Assembly: GCF_033097525.1 (NCBI RefSeq)
Contig: NZ_CP109907.1
Span: 1,302,001 to 1,366,000, forward strand
Direction of reading: 5' to 3'
Source of the DNA: Sphingobacterium sp. UGAL515B_05
Lineage (GTDB): Bacteria; Bacteroidota; Bacteroidia; Sphingobacteriales; Sphingobacteriaceae
Length of the DNA stretch: 64,000 nucleotides
Part shown: piece after piece, positions 35,824 to 43,919 of the stretch
How the letters are laid out: each line of letters starts with the position of its first letter
Numbering within the stretch: position 1 is the stretch's first letter
Program-made: the position numbers and the translations under genes
The notes under the pieces: model-generated
The model's input: only the letters and a program-made list of their open reading frames with translations
Told to the model about the DNA's origin: nothing
Database searches by the model: none

Positions 35824-36560
35824 TTGGCCTTCCTTGACATAATTTTATTCAACACAATATTTGGAAGTAGTCCCAGAGATGCCATCAACCACTTCATACG
35901 CTTCGGAAAAACGACTTGCTTCTTCTTCTGTTCGATAGCTGTCATTATACGCTGTGCGGCATCGTCTACAGGGATTAAGAATGGCTTTTTAGACAAATCT
36001 TGCTTATTGAGCGCTCTCAATTTTTCCGTATCAACATAGCCCGGAGCAATAACAGTAACCCCGATTCCATACGGATAAAGTGCCCTACGATACGCATCAG
36101 CCACTTGGATTGCAGCACGCTTTGTCTTACTATATAGGCTTGAATTGGGAAAATGGAGCGTTCCCGAAACTGATGCAACAATTGCAATTTGTCCTTCCGG
36201 CTGGCCTTGCATAGCAGTTCTAGCCGCTTCAAAACAATTTAAAGTGCCCATCATATTGACCTGGAGCATAGCCACCGTCTCCTGATAGCTTATTTGTTGA
36301 GCAACGTCATCCGCGTAACTCCCTGTACAATTGATAAAGAGGTCTAAAGGCATATGCGCACAAAATGAACTGACCGCATTTTGCAGGCTGCTCAATTGAC
36401 ATACATCGACTTCAAAACTTCTGATGCTATGTCCCCAAGGATAGGCTGACATTTTCGTCAGATCACGTCCACATACCGCTACCTCGGCTCCTCGCTCAAG
36501 ATAACGCTTGGCCAAAGCAAGGCCTATTCCACTTGTACCACCAGCAATAAATACTTTCAT
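35805..36560 (-). CDS. Short-chain dehydrogenase/reductase of the lipid cluster
   Basis: A 251-residue Rossmann oxidoreductase. The NAD(P)-binding motif is GGTSGIGLALA at the N-terminus, the second motif NCTGSYADD near residue 88, and the catalytic YSKTK with its Ser upstream (VSGTLHFPNSSLYSKTK, about 132-150). A basic C-terminal tail with a hydrophobic patch (KWLMASLGLLPNIVLNKIM) suggests membrane association. It overlaps the patatin-like gene by 4 bases and the phosphatase gene by 19, so it is tightly coupled. E. coli ynbABCD has no such gene. The substrate may be a keto- or hydroxy-lipid intermediate (inference). Confidence 0.8.
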   Translation of the reverse strand: MKVFIAGGTSGIGLALAKRYLERGAEVAVCGRDLTKMSAYPWGHSIRSFEVDVCQLSSLQNAVSSFCAHMPLDLFINCTGSYADDVAQQISYQETVAMLQVNMMGTLNCFEAARTAMQGQPEGQIAIVASVSGTLHFPNSSLYSKTKRAAIQVADAYRRALYPYGIGVTVIAPGYVDTEKLRALNKQDLSKKPFLIPVDDAAQRIMTAIEQKKKQVVFPKRMKWLMASLGLLPNIVLNKIMSRKAKWMKND

Positions 36561-37585
36561 TTCAATGAATTTAATGTCACCTCATAGCCATAGTTCCATT
36601 GCGCTTCCATCGCTTCAGCAAATTCTTGTTGATCAATCGGGAAAGACAGCGTAACTTCAAATCTAGACCAATCAATTCCTTTTTTACAGTATTTCCCAGC
36701 TAATTGTTCCGCGGCATCCCGTGTATCAATCCAATGTGCACACGGAAACTGCTGTTCCAAATCTGTTAATCGTTTATTTCCGCTAAAGCCTAATACCGCC
36801 CGAACCAACGCTTCTTCTTGTGGTTTATAAGGTTGTTTACGCTCACATATAATGTTTTGAGCAAGCACCTTTGCTAGCTCCATTGGAACAAGATCAATTG
36901 CTCCACCAGCGTAATAAGTTTTATTGGAGCATACAGGTTCAATATAAAACATATCGGACATCGAAATACGGGCCGCCTGTAGCATAGAAAATTCAGCGCT
37001 CAAATGAACTGCCTTAGCCACTGCACTATGCTCGTAATTATCATCCAAAATTCTTATTGCCTCAACAGGCACGTTTGCCAATACATCCTGAGTTCCCATC
37101 AATATCTTTTGATAGAGTTTCCGGTCCCCACGCCGCTGCCCAACTTCAGACGGACTGAATAGCATTTTAGCGCCGACCACAAGTGCTGGAATTGCTGCTG
37201 AGAATGGTCTATCCAATGTCGGCAATAGTAAGGAAAGATCCTGTTCCATATGAACGAGATAGCGATTAAAAACGTCCTCAATAAAGGGCGCCCGTTTTTT
37301 GTTAAACTGTTTTTTCAAAACATACACGCCCAGCCTCCCCAAACGACGCTGTTCTGTAAGCCGATGATGCAGGAAAAACTGATAAAACTCGTCTGATTGC
37401 AGATAGGACTTGCGCGCTTCATGTGTATCAAAGGCCTGTATAACAGCCACTGCCATTGAACCACCACAGCTTGCGATGAGCAGATCTGGTTTTAAACCCA
37501 GCTCATCTAACGCAGCATACATACCAAGATATAGACTGAACCGGGTTCCACCCCCCGAAAATAAAACAGCACGTTGATAAGCCAT
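36557..37585 (-). CDS. Patatin-like phospholipase family protein with altered catalytic dyad
   Basis: A 342-residue protein with the patatin fold start: oxyanion loop FSGGGTRFSLYLGMYAAL (9-26) and nucleophile region ASCGGSMAVA with Ser43. The last Gly of Gly-x-Ser-x-Gly is Ala. The position of the catalytic Asp (normally Asp-Gly-Gly) reads YYAGGAIDLVP near residue 225, with Ala in place of Asp. It may be catalytically reduced, use another acidic residue, or serve as a lipid-binding protein. It lies between the CDP-diacylglycerol-synthase-like gene (50-bp gap) and the SDR gene (4-base overlap). No signal peptide. Confidence 0.72.
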   Translation of the reverse strand: MAYQRAVLFSGGGTRFSLYLGMYAALDELGLKPDLLIASCGGSMAVAVIQAFDTHEARKSYLQSDEFYQFFLHHRLTEQRRLGRLGVYVLKKQFNKKRAPFIEDVFNRYLVHMEQDLSLLLPTLDRPFSAAIPALVVGAKMLFSPSEVGQRRGDRKLYQKILMGTQDVLANVPVEAIRILDDNYEHSAVAKAVHLSAEFSMLQAARISMSDMFYIEPVCSNKTYYAGGAIDLVPMELAKVLAQNIICERKQPYKPQEEALVRAVLGFSGNKRLTDLEQQFPCAHWIDTRDAAEQLAGKYCKKGIDWSRFEVTLSFPIDQQEFAEAMEAQWNYGYEVTLNSLK

Positions 37586-37635
37586 CAGATTGAAATTTTA
37601 GTTAGCCTTCTCACTACCACATTCATCAAATTCTA

Positions 37636-38466
37636 TTAATTCCCCAACAACAGGATAATCAAAGCATAAAACAGTGGCGCATTGAAGATCAGACTATCGA
37701 TACGATCCAATAAGCCACCATGCCCAGGAATTAATGTCCCAGTATCTTTTACTCCTGTCTTTCTTTTCAGATAGGAAAAAAGGACATCTCCCCAGAATCC
37801 CAAAATACCGAAAAACAAACCGAACAACGAAAAGTATAGAAAATTCTGAAATGGCAGTAAAAAATAGCCCAATAAATTACTCAATATAATTGTTAAGCTG
37901 ATACCGCCCACACATCCCGCAATTGTCTTATTTGGACTAATACGCGGAACGATTTTACGTTTGCCAAAAAACTTGCCCATCAGGTATTGAAAGACATCAT
38001 TCAGTTCCGTTAACATAACAATATATCCGACTAATTTTAGTCCTAGGAACGCGTTGCCATCCATTTTAATGGATCGGATAAAAGCTAAATGGCTAAATGA
38101 TAGCAAACAAGCTACCGCGCCCAAAAACAGCCCAAATACAGCTCCCTTCTTAACCTTTAAACCATATTTGAAAAACAAAGCAGTCCCCAAACACAAGACG
38201 CTAGCCAACAATAGATATGCTTGATAGGAACAAAAGTATAGGAGCAATGCTTGCAACAATGCCATGCAAAGAAACACCAGTGGTTGCATCTTACCTTCAG
38301 GGATAAACATACAAGCAAACTCGCGCATCCCTTGAAAGGTTATCCAGGCCACAAACAAGGGTGATAATGTTGCAGGAACGAAGGCAACCGCCAGTACCAA
38401 GACAATATATCCCCAGCTTCTAACACGAACAGGAACATCTGCGAATTTGCCGTTGGCATCAGCCAT
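37636..38466 (-). CDS. CdsA-like phosphatidate cytidylyltransferase (YnbB-like)
   Basis: A 276-residue integral membrane protein with about seven or eight membrane segments. The family signature is complete near the C-terminus: SYLKRKTGVKDTG then LIPGHGGLLDRIDS, with the metal-binding Asp residues. The reaction is phosphatidate + CTP to CDP-diacylglycerol. It overlaps the CDP-alcohol phosphotransferase gene by 8 bases, so activated lipid and its consumer are made together. It matches E. coli YnbB in position and type. A separate housekeeping cdsA is presumably elsewhere. Confidence 0.88.
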   Translation of the reverse strand: MADANGKFADVPVRVRSWGYIVLVLAVAFVPATLSPLFVAWITFQGMREFACMFIPEGKMQPLVFLCMALLQALLLYFCSYQAYLLLASVLCLGTALFFKYGLKVKKGAVFGLFLGAVACLLSFSHLAFIRSIKMDGNAFLGLKLVGYIVMLTELNDVFQYLMGKFFGKRKIVPRISPNKTIAGCVGGISLTIILSNLLGYFLLPFQNFLYFSLFGLFFGILGFWGDVLFSYLKRKTGVKDTGTLIPGHGGLLDRIDSLIFNAPLFYALIILLLGN

Positions 38467-39061
38467 GTGCCAAAGCCTTTCTCAATCGAGTTACCGAACT
38501 TAAAAGTAAGAGTAAGCACAAAACACCAAAAATATAACTTGAAACAGTAACTATGGAAATATGCAATAATGCTAAAATTCCATATACCCCCAACAGCAAA
38601 GCACGATCACTTTTACCCATCGGCCCATCGTAACGACGATCATTGGCAATCACCTTCCCGATCAATCCACAAAATTCATTCACAACACTTAATACGATAA
38701 AAGCGACGATCAGATATACGCTTTCCGGATGAAACTTCAGCAAAGGAAAAAATAGCACGACATCCGAAACAATATCTCCGACTTCGTTCAAAACTTCGCC
38801 CGTCTTGCTAGTCTGATTAAAAAGTCGTGCCATCATGCCATCTAAGGCATTCAAGGCCATTCGTAATAACAATCCGATTGGCAGGGCCAAAAAGAAAATC
38901 GGGAAACGATCAGCATACCAAAACAGTGAAGCAATGATCAAAGACAATACAATAGATCCGATCGTGATCTGGTTTGCCGTTACCTTTTTTCTATGTAAAA
39001 AGTTCAAGATCGGCATCAGCAACTGCTGAAATTTTGGTTTTAATTTATAAACAGAAATCAT
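38459..39061 (-). CDS. CDP-alcohol phosphatidyltransferase family protein (YnbA-like)
   Basis: A 200-residue membrane protein with about six membrane segments. The active-site motif reads N71-A-L-D74-G75-MM-A78-R79, eight residues, G88-EVL-N92-EVG-D96. In the canonical CDP-alcohol phosphotransferase motif four Asp are expected; here the first and third are Asn, while a further Asp follows at 100. I recall the same pattern in E. coli YnbA, so it looks like a subfamily trait and not decay. It would transfer a phosphoalcohol from or to a CDP-linked lipid. First gene of the six-gene cluster. Confidence 0.8.
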   Translation of the reverse strand: MISVYKLKPKFQQLLMPILNFLHRKKVTANQITIGSIVLSLIIASLFWYADRFPIFFLALPIGLLLRMALNALDGMMARLFNQTSKTGEVLNEVGDIVSDVVLFFPLLKFHPESVYLIVAFIVLSVVNEFCGLIGKVIANDRRYDGPMGKSDRALLLGVYGILALLHISIVTVSSYIFGVLCLLLLLSSVTRLRKALAHG

Positions 39062-39106
39062 CTCGCGCTAGCTGTAATTTATTTTTTCATTTTTTTTAAA
39101 AAAAAT

Positions 39107-39137
39107 TTTGCATAGTGTAATATATACACTACATTTG
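39107..39137 (+). promoter_or_regulatory. Strong predicted promoter with a palindrome in the spacer, reading away from the lipid cluster
   Basis: TTTG (39107-39110), exactly 19 bases, and TACATTTG (39130-39137) form a perfect Bacteroidota promoter on the + strand. The spacer is filled by a 19-bp palindrome TAGTGTA-ATATA-TACACTA (39113-39131), which overlaps the first bases of the -7 element. A dimeric repressor bound there would block the promoter. Half-sites of this type recall small GntR (YtrA-like) operators; that is from memory. The palindrome is 52 bp upstream of the lipid-cluster ATG. Confidence 0.65.
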
Positions 39138-39140
39138 TGT

Positions 39141-39208
39141 CATCATAATTTAGGTTTATAATTGGTTATTTAAGGTTTTCATTCTCCCCGTTTGAAAACC
39201 TTTTTTTT
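39141..39208 (+). ncRNA. Predicted small RNA, about 68 nt
   Basis: A complete short transcription unit without a coding frame: the promoter at 39107-39137 predicts a start near 39141, and a strong terminator ends at 39208. The RNA would have an A/U-rich single-stranded 5' part of about 30 nt, then a hairpin with a C-rich 13-base loop (ATTCTCCCCGTTT) and a U8 tail. The C-rich loop could act as a seed for G-rich target sequences. It lies between the divergent lipid cluster and a TPM-domain gene. The start base is an estimate. Confidence 0.55.
39172..39208 (+). terminator. Terminator of the predicted small RNA
   Basis: Stem AAGGTTTTC (39172-39180) with GAAAACCTT (39194-39202), followed by a run of eight T (39201-39208). 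The U-run is only on the + strand, where no protein gene precedes it, so it argues for a + strand transcript. Confidence 0.8.
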
Positions 39209-39223
39209 GCCCTAAATTACCGA

Positions 39224-40708
39224 CTACCATCTTCCACCGGCACCACCCCCACCAGAAGATCCGCCACCAAAGCTTCCACCGCCACCACTACTACTAGATC
39301 CTCCGCCAGAGCTACTCGATGTTGAGCGCACTTTAACTGGAGTCGAGTGTTCAGCATGAGATACCCGATGTCCACAATTCTTACACAAGTCAAAGCGTTC
39401 CTCTAATCCCTGCGAACTATAAGTTGCTGCACGTATCGTCTTGGTACGTCCAGTTTCAAACGTTCTATAATGACATGCAGGACATTCAGTGAACCCAACA
39501 TTCTCGTCCCAGGGAACCAACTTTGTTTCATTGTTCACCTGATCTATCCAGATTTCGTACGAACGGCTACCGATTTTTTCCTCCAAAAGCTGCCCCTTAT
39601 CCAGGTACGCACTTTCACGGGTAGATACATCGTCCTTATTCATGCGCAACCAGCGACCAGATTGATCCGGCGGCATCAATCGAAGTTCATTCTTCCGAAT
39701 GCGCTTGTTTAATCCAATGAGATCAAATAGTGCCAATGGACTCAGTAATAGCGGAACCAAACCCCAGACACGAAATTTACGTAGGGCCTTTTGAATATTT
39801 TCCTCATCCTGATAGGAATTAACAATTTGCGTGCGGCTTGCATTGTATTTCATGGCCAGGGTAATACTACCAAAAACAACTATAAAATAAGGTAGATTTT
39901 TCCACTGATAGACCTCCTCAAAATTATTGAGGGCAAATGCACAGATAAACACCGAGATAAACATTAATATCCCCATACAGCCGCATCCACTGACTAAAGG
40001 CGGAAAATATTTACTTTTTTTGGTCAACTTTCCTTTGATCGCTCGCGTCACCTCGCCCAACCAGATATAACAGATCACAAATAAACCTAAAACCAATAGT
40101 GAATTTCGCAGGATAGGACTTTTAAAGCTCCAGACCGGCGTTGCCTCTGGCATCAAGCGTTCCAGCTCAGCCTTACTATCCGGTGAGGTAAGTATTGTCT
40201 TAATAAATTCTGCGGCCTCCGTAACACCGCGGTCGTAATCTTCATTCCTAAAATTGGGTACGAGATATTTTTCGCCAATACGTTTTAAATAGGCATCGGG
40301 CAAAATACTTTCCATACCATACCCTGTAATAAAACGGTATTCATGCCGGTCTTTAGCAATAAACAACAAAAGCCCATTGTTACTTTCCTTCTTACCGATA
40401 CCCCAGGTATTGAATAATTTTAAGGCAAATTCGAAATCACTGTCACCAACATAATCATTCACGACAACGATGGCAAATTCACCTTTTGTAGCAGCCTCAA
40501 TCTGCGTCGATAAGCCATCTAATTCGGCCACTGTACCCGAGGATAGAATCCCATCCGGATTGGAGACAAAATAATCCTGTCCCTTTAATTTGGGGCTTGG
40601 CAAATTGTCGACGGTATAGGCGATAAATTGCCCGAAAGCTGACAGCCCAGGGAGGCAGCTTCCTACCCAAATCAATAAAAAAATAGAAAAACGATGTAAT
40701 CTCTGCAT
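39224..40708 (-). CDS. TPM-domain (YgcG-like) membrane protein with Gly/Ser-rich tail
   Basis: A 494-residue protein with a signal peptide (to about residue 27). A periplasmic TPM domain follows (about 40-175: DYFVSNPDGILSSGTVAELDGLSTQIE, FAIVVVNDYVGDSDFEFALKLFNTWGIGKKESNNGLLLFIAK, YGMESILPDAYLKRI). Membrane segments are near 205-222, 245-268 and 275-290. A cytoplasmic part has a four-Cys zinc ribbon (CPACHYR ... CKNCGHR) and the C-terminus is a Gly/Ser repeat ending GGAGGRW. TPM domains are found in photosystem II repair and phosphatase proteins and in bacterial envelope proteins of unclear role. Single gene. Confidence 0.85.
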   Translation of the reverse strand: MQRLHRFSIFLLIWVGSCLPGLSAFGQFIAYTVDNLPSPKLKGQDYFVSNPDGILSSGTVAELDGLSTQIEAATKGEFAIVVVNDYVGDSDFEFALKLFNTWGIGKKESNNGLLLFIAKDRHEYRFITGYGMESILPDAYLKRIGEKYLVPNFRNEDYDRGVTEAAEFIKTILTSPDSKAELERLMPEATPVWSFKSPILRNSLLVLGLFVICYIWLGEVTRAIKGKLTKKSKYFPPLVSGCGCMGILMFISVFICAFALNNFEEVYQWKNLPYFIVVFGSITLAMKYNASRTQIVNSYQDEENIQKALRKFRVWGLVPLLLSPLALFDLIGLNKRIRKNELRLMPPDQSGRWLRMNKDDVSTRESAYLDKGQLLEEKIGSRSYEIWIDQVNNETKLVPWDENVGFTECPACHYRTFETGRTKTIRAATYSSQGLEERFDLCKNCGHRVSHAEHSTPVKVRSTSSSSGGGSSSSGGGGSFGGGSSGGGGAGGRW

Positions 40709-40787
40709 AGTTTTAGAACAACAAAATTTGGCTCATTGTCACGATATTAAGAAAAAAAAATCAAACAAAGGTTTTCATCAAAAAAAA

Positions 40788-40811
40788 GCCCATAATCAAG
40801 CGATTATGGGC
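40788..40811 (-). terminator. Terminator of the gluconate operon
   Basis: Stem GCCCATAATC / GATTATGGGC with a 4-base loop. The + strand A-run at 40780-40787 becomes a U-run on the minus strand, downstream of gntP. Confidence 0.8.
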
Positions 40812-40888
40812 CTATATAATTCAATATTCGTTTAACACGCGCTGTCCTATTAATGTGTCCTAGCAATATGAAACTTTCCCATTCGCTG

Positions 40889-42211
40889 TCAATGACCAAG
40901 CCAGTGTAAAATCAAGACACCGATCAATCCAATAACAGAAACGAGCGTTTCCATCACCGTCCATGAGCGAAACGTATCCTTTATGCTCACTCCAAAATAA
41001 GATTTAAACATCCAAAACCCCGGATCGTTGACGTGTGAGAACATGAGACTACCCGCTCCCGTCGCTAGCACCATTAATTCAGGAGTAACCTCTCCTGCCT
41101 GCACAATGGGAAGCATAATGCCCGCTGCCGTGAGCCCAGCAACACTAGCCGAACCGATAACTAGGCGAATGATACCGGCTATTAACCATGCAAGCACAAG
41201 AGGCGACAAACTCAGGTCTGCTGTTATATCAGCGATGTAGTTCGCTACACCACTATCTACCAAAATTTGCTTGAAAGCGCCTGATGCTGCAATAATAAAA
41301 AGGATCATCATTATCCCGCGGATTGCTTCTTCCACACTTGCTGACTGCTCCCGCAAACTTTTGCCTTGGCGGATACCCATTGTGTACATCGCCATTAGCG
41401 ATGCAATCATTAAAGCCACCACCGGGTCACCCAGGAAACGTAGTGCCTTCAGCCAGGAGGAGCCTTCTGGAAATATTAGATGGGAAAATGAACCAAAAGC
41501 AATTAAAATTATTGGAAAAAGCCCGGTAAATATACTAATTGCAAATCCGGGAAGCTCTTTTCGATCTGCTTGATTGTGTTCAGGAAAAAACTCCGTGGGC
41601 GGGTTGGTCGGAATACGCTTAAGCATCCTGCCAAAGAGCGGTCCACCGATAATTATGGCAGGAATTGCCACAACAATGCCGTACGCCATTGTTAAACCTA
41701 TATCCGCTTTGTAGGTAAGCGCTATGGCCGTAGCTCCCGGATGTGGAGGCAAATAACCGTGTGTCACGGACAGCGCTGCCAGCAACGGAATGGCTACGTA
41801 AAGCAAGGGCATTTTATTAGATGCACATACCATGAAAACGAATGGTACTAAGACGATAAAACCGACATTGTAGAATAAGGGAATACCTACTAAAAAGCCC
41901 GTGAGAACCATAGCCCAAGGTAAGTTCTTTTTGCCAAATACAGCAGTTAGCACCGTTGTAATCTTTTCTGCAGCACCACCCTCCGCCATCAATTTCCCCA
42001 GTAGAGACCCGAAAGCCAACAATAGTGCCAACTGGCCCATAGTTGTACTCACTCCAGTTTCAACAGATTTAAGGATATCGACGGCACTCATATTCATCGC
42101 AAAACCGACCGCAACCGAGGTTATCAGTAATGAAAAGATCGTGTTTAACCTGACGACAGTGACTAAAAGAAGTAGTAAAGCTACTCCCAAAATAACGATG
42201 ATTAGAGGCAT
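40889..42211 (-). CDS. gntP: Gluconate permease
   Basis: A 440-residue inner-membrane carrier of the GntP family with about 12-14 membrane segments. Family stretches include GSLLGKLMAEGGAAEKI, YNVGFIVLVPFVF, YLPPHPGATAIA and GSASVAGLTAAGIMLPI. It imports gluconate or a related sugar acid with protons. It lies 16 bp after gntK, so uptake and phosphorylation are coupled. Substrate is inferred from the kinase neighbour; other aldonates are possible. Confidence 0.9.
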   Translation of the reverse strand: MPLIIVILGVALLLLLVTVVRLNTIFSLLITSVAVGFAMNMSAVDILKSVETGVSTTMGQLALLLAFGSLLGKLMAEGGAAEKITTVLTAVFGKKNLPWAMVLTGFLVGIPLFYNVGFIVLVPFVFMVCASNKMPLLYVAIPLLAALSVTHGYLPPHPGATAIALTYKADIGLTMAYGIVVAIPAIIIGGPLFGRMLKRIPTNPPTEFFPEHNQADRKELPGFAISIFTGLFPIILIAFGSFSHLIFPEGSSWLKALRFLGDPVVALMIASLMAMYTMGIRQGKSLREQSASVEEAIRGIMMILFIIAASGAFKQILVDSGVANYIADITADLSLSPLVLAWLIAGIIRLVIGSASVAGLTAAGIMLPIVQAGEVTPELMVLATGAGSLMFSHVNDPGFWMFKSYFGVSIKDTFRSWTVMETLVSVIGLIGVLILHWLGH

Positions 42212-42227
42212 AATAATTTATATCTAG

Positions 42228-43739
42228 TTAAAACTCACCTTCCAATAAATGGTACAGGCGTTCAAATTTTTGGAAGTTTCTAATATATACAGCGTGATTC
42301 TCCGCACTCGGTTTATAACAGTGCTCGGTATCTTGCTTTCCTTCCGTTTGTTTGTTTTTTATAGTAGGACCACCTCCATGTATGCCCAAGGCTTCCAAGC
42401 CTATCAATGCTGCTCCCCATGCAGAGCTTTCTACTGTATTTTTGGTAAATACAGGTTTATTGAAGATGTCTGCAAGCATCTGCACCAAAAACGATGAACG
42501 CGCTAAGCCGCCGCTTGCAAAGATCGTATGAATGGGACCGGTGTTCTCCTCTAATGCGAGTCCTACACTGTAAATTGCAAACAACATCCCTTCCATCATG
42601 GCACGTGCAAAGTGCGCCCTGCCGTGATGCAACTGTATTCCAAAATAAACGCCTTTTGCATTGGAATTCCAATGTGGTGCCCGTTCACCAGTTAGATAGG
42701 GCAAGAATATCAAGCCCTCCGCCCCGGGAACGACGGAGTCGACCAAAGCATTTAACGACGTAGAAGGATCTCCATCTGCTTCCATTTGGGTAATTTCGCA
42801 CAAAAAGTTGTCTCGAAACCAGTCGCGTAATACACCGCCATTGTTAACCGCACCACCAATTATATATTCATTTGGTCTCAGCAGGTATGTAAATAGTCTT
42901 TGTTTTTTCTCTTGATTTGCCTGCAAACTTGCTACGCGAATAGCCCCACTGGTACCGATTGTTACCGAAGCCACTCCGGGACTTATAGCCCCTACCCCGA
43001 GATTAGCCAAACAACCATCGCTACCACCTATAACAAAAGTGGTATCTTCAGGGATCTGCATCAAGGCCGCAATTTTTGGGCTAGGCATATTTAAAATATA
43101 ATCGACCGGAACTGGAGATGCTAGTTGCTCTTCCGATATACCTGCCAAGCTTAACGCCTGATCAGACCATGTTAGGCGATGTATGTCGAAAAGCCCTGTT
43201 GCAGATGCGATGGAATGATCGACCACGTAAACTCCAAAGAGCCGGTAAAAAAGAAATTCTTTGATACCGATAAACTTGTGCGACTGCGCAAATAATTTTT
43301 GATCGTTGGACTTTATCCACATTAATTTGCAAAGCAAAGACATGGGATGTATTGGTGTACCCGTCTGCTGATAAAGCAGCCTGCCTACCTCACTTGCCTC
43401 CAAGGCAACCGCAATATGTTCACTTCTTCGATCTGCCCATATAATACAGTTGCTAAGTGGCTGTCCCGCCGAGTCAACAGCGATTAGTCCGTGCATAGCA
43501 CTGCTCACCGAAATACATACGGGTTTCGGTAGCTCAGTACGAGATTGCCTTAAGCTAATCATTACATACCGAATAGACTCAATACATGCTGCATAAACAA
43601 TCTCCGGATCTTGCTCGTACCAGCCTTCCGACGGGTTTAATATAGGATAAGATATACTATGCTGCGACAAGATGTTACCTTCGTAGTCAAATGCAACAGC
43701 TTTCGCAGATGATGTCCCAATGTCTAATCCAATGATCAT
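42228..43739 (-). CDS. gntK: Gluconokinase, FGGY family
   Basis: A 503-residue sugar kinase. The N-terminal phosphate-binding MIIGLDIGTSSAKAVAFD, SSAMHGLIAVD, the hinge VIGGSDGCLANLGVG, and the C-terminal FGGY-type signature with IFASGGLARSSFLVQMLADIF and the catalytic Asp in NNGGVLRDWF-type context are visible. It phosphorylates gluconate to 6-phosphogluconate. It is first in a two-gene operon with gntP. No gntR-type regulator or intact 6-phosphogluconate dehydrogenase gene lies near, but a remnant of one does (43920). Confidence 0.88.
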   Translation of the reverse strand: MIIGLDIGTSSAKAVAFDYEGNILSQHSISYPILNPSEGWYEQDPEIVYAACIESIRYVMISLRQSRTELPKPVCISVSSAMHGLIAVDSAGQPLSNCIIWADRRSEHIAVALEASEVGRLLYQQTGTPIHPMSLLCKLMWIKSNDQKLFAQSHKFIGIKEFLFYRLFGVYVVDHSIASATGLFDIHRLTWSDQALSLAGISEEQLASPVPVDYILNMPSPKIAALMQIPEDTTFVIGGSDGCLANLGVGAISPGVASVTIGTSGAIRVASLQANQEKKQRLFTYLLRPNEYIIGGAVNNGGVLRDWFRDNFLCEITQMEADGDPSTSLNALVDSVVPGAEGLIFLPYLTGERAPHWNSNAKGVYFGIQLHHGRAHFARAMMEGMLFAIYSVGLALEENTGPIHTIFASGGLARSSFLVQMLADIFNKPVFTKNTVESSAWGAALIGLEALGIHGGGPTIKNKQTEGKQDTEHCYKPSAENHAVYIRNFQKFERLYHLLEGEF

Positions 43740-43783
43740 AAATAAAATTGATGTTTAGGAGAACTCAATATACGGATTATCTG

Positions 43784-43912
43784 TTAGTTTACAACTAAAG
43801 GCTCAATACCAGCGAAGTAATTCGAGGGAGAGAAGCGCCACATACCGATCTGCTGATAATTGTCTTTCGTAGTATCAACATTAACGGTAAATATCAACTT
43901 AGAAAAACGGTA
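43784..43912 (-). pseudogene. C-terminal stub of an unidentified protein gene
   Basis: A 42-codon frame bounded by stops on the minus strand reads YRFSKLIFTVNVDTTKDNY, then QQIGMWRFSPSN, then YFAGIEPLVVN and a stop. Its composition is that of a real protein end (aromatic-rich, balanced) and not of random intergenic DNA. No start codon or upstream part exists; the frame is cut at 43913-43915. I do not recognise the family. It suggests that a gene once lay upstream of gntK and was lost by deletion. Confidence 0.4.
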
Positions 43913-43919
43913 TTAAACG

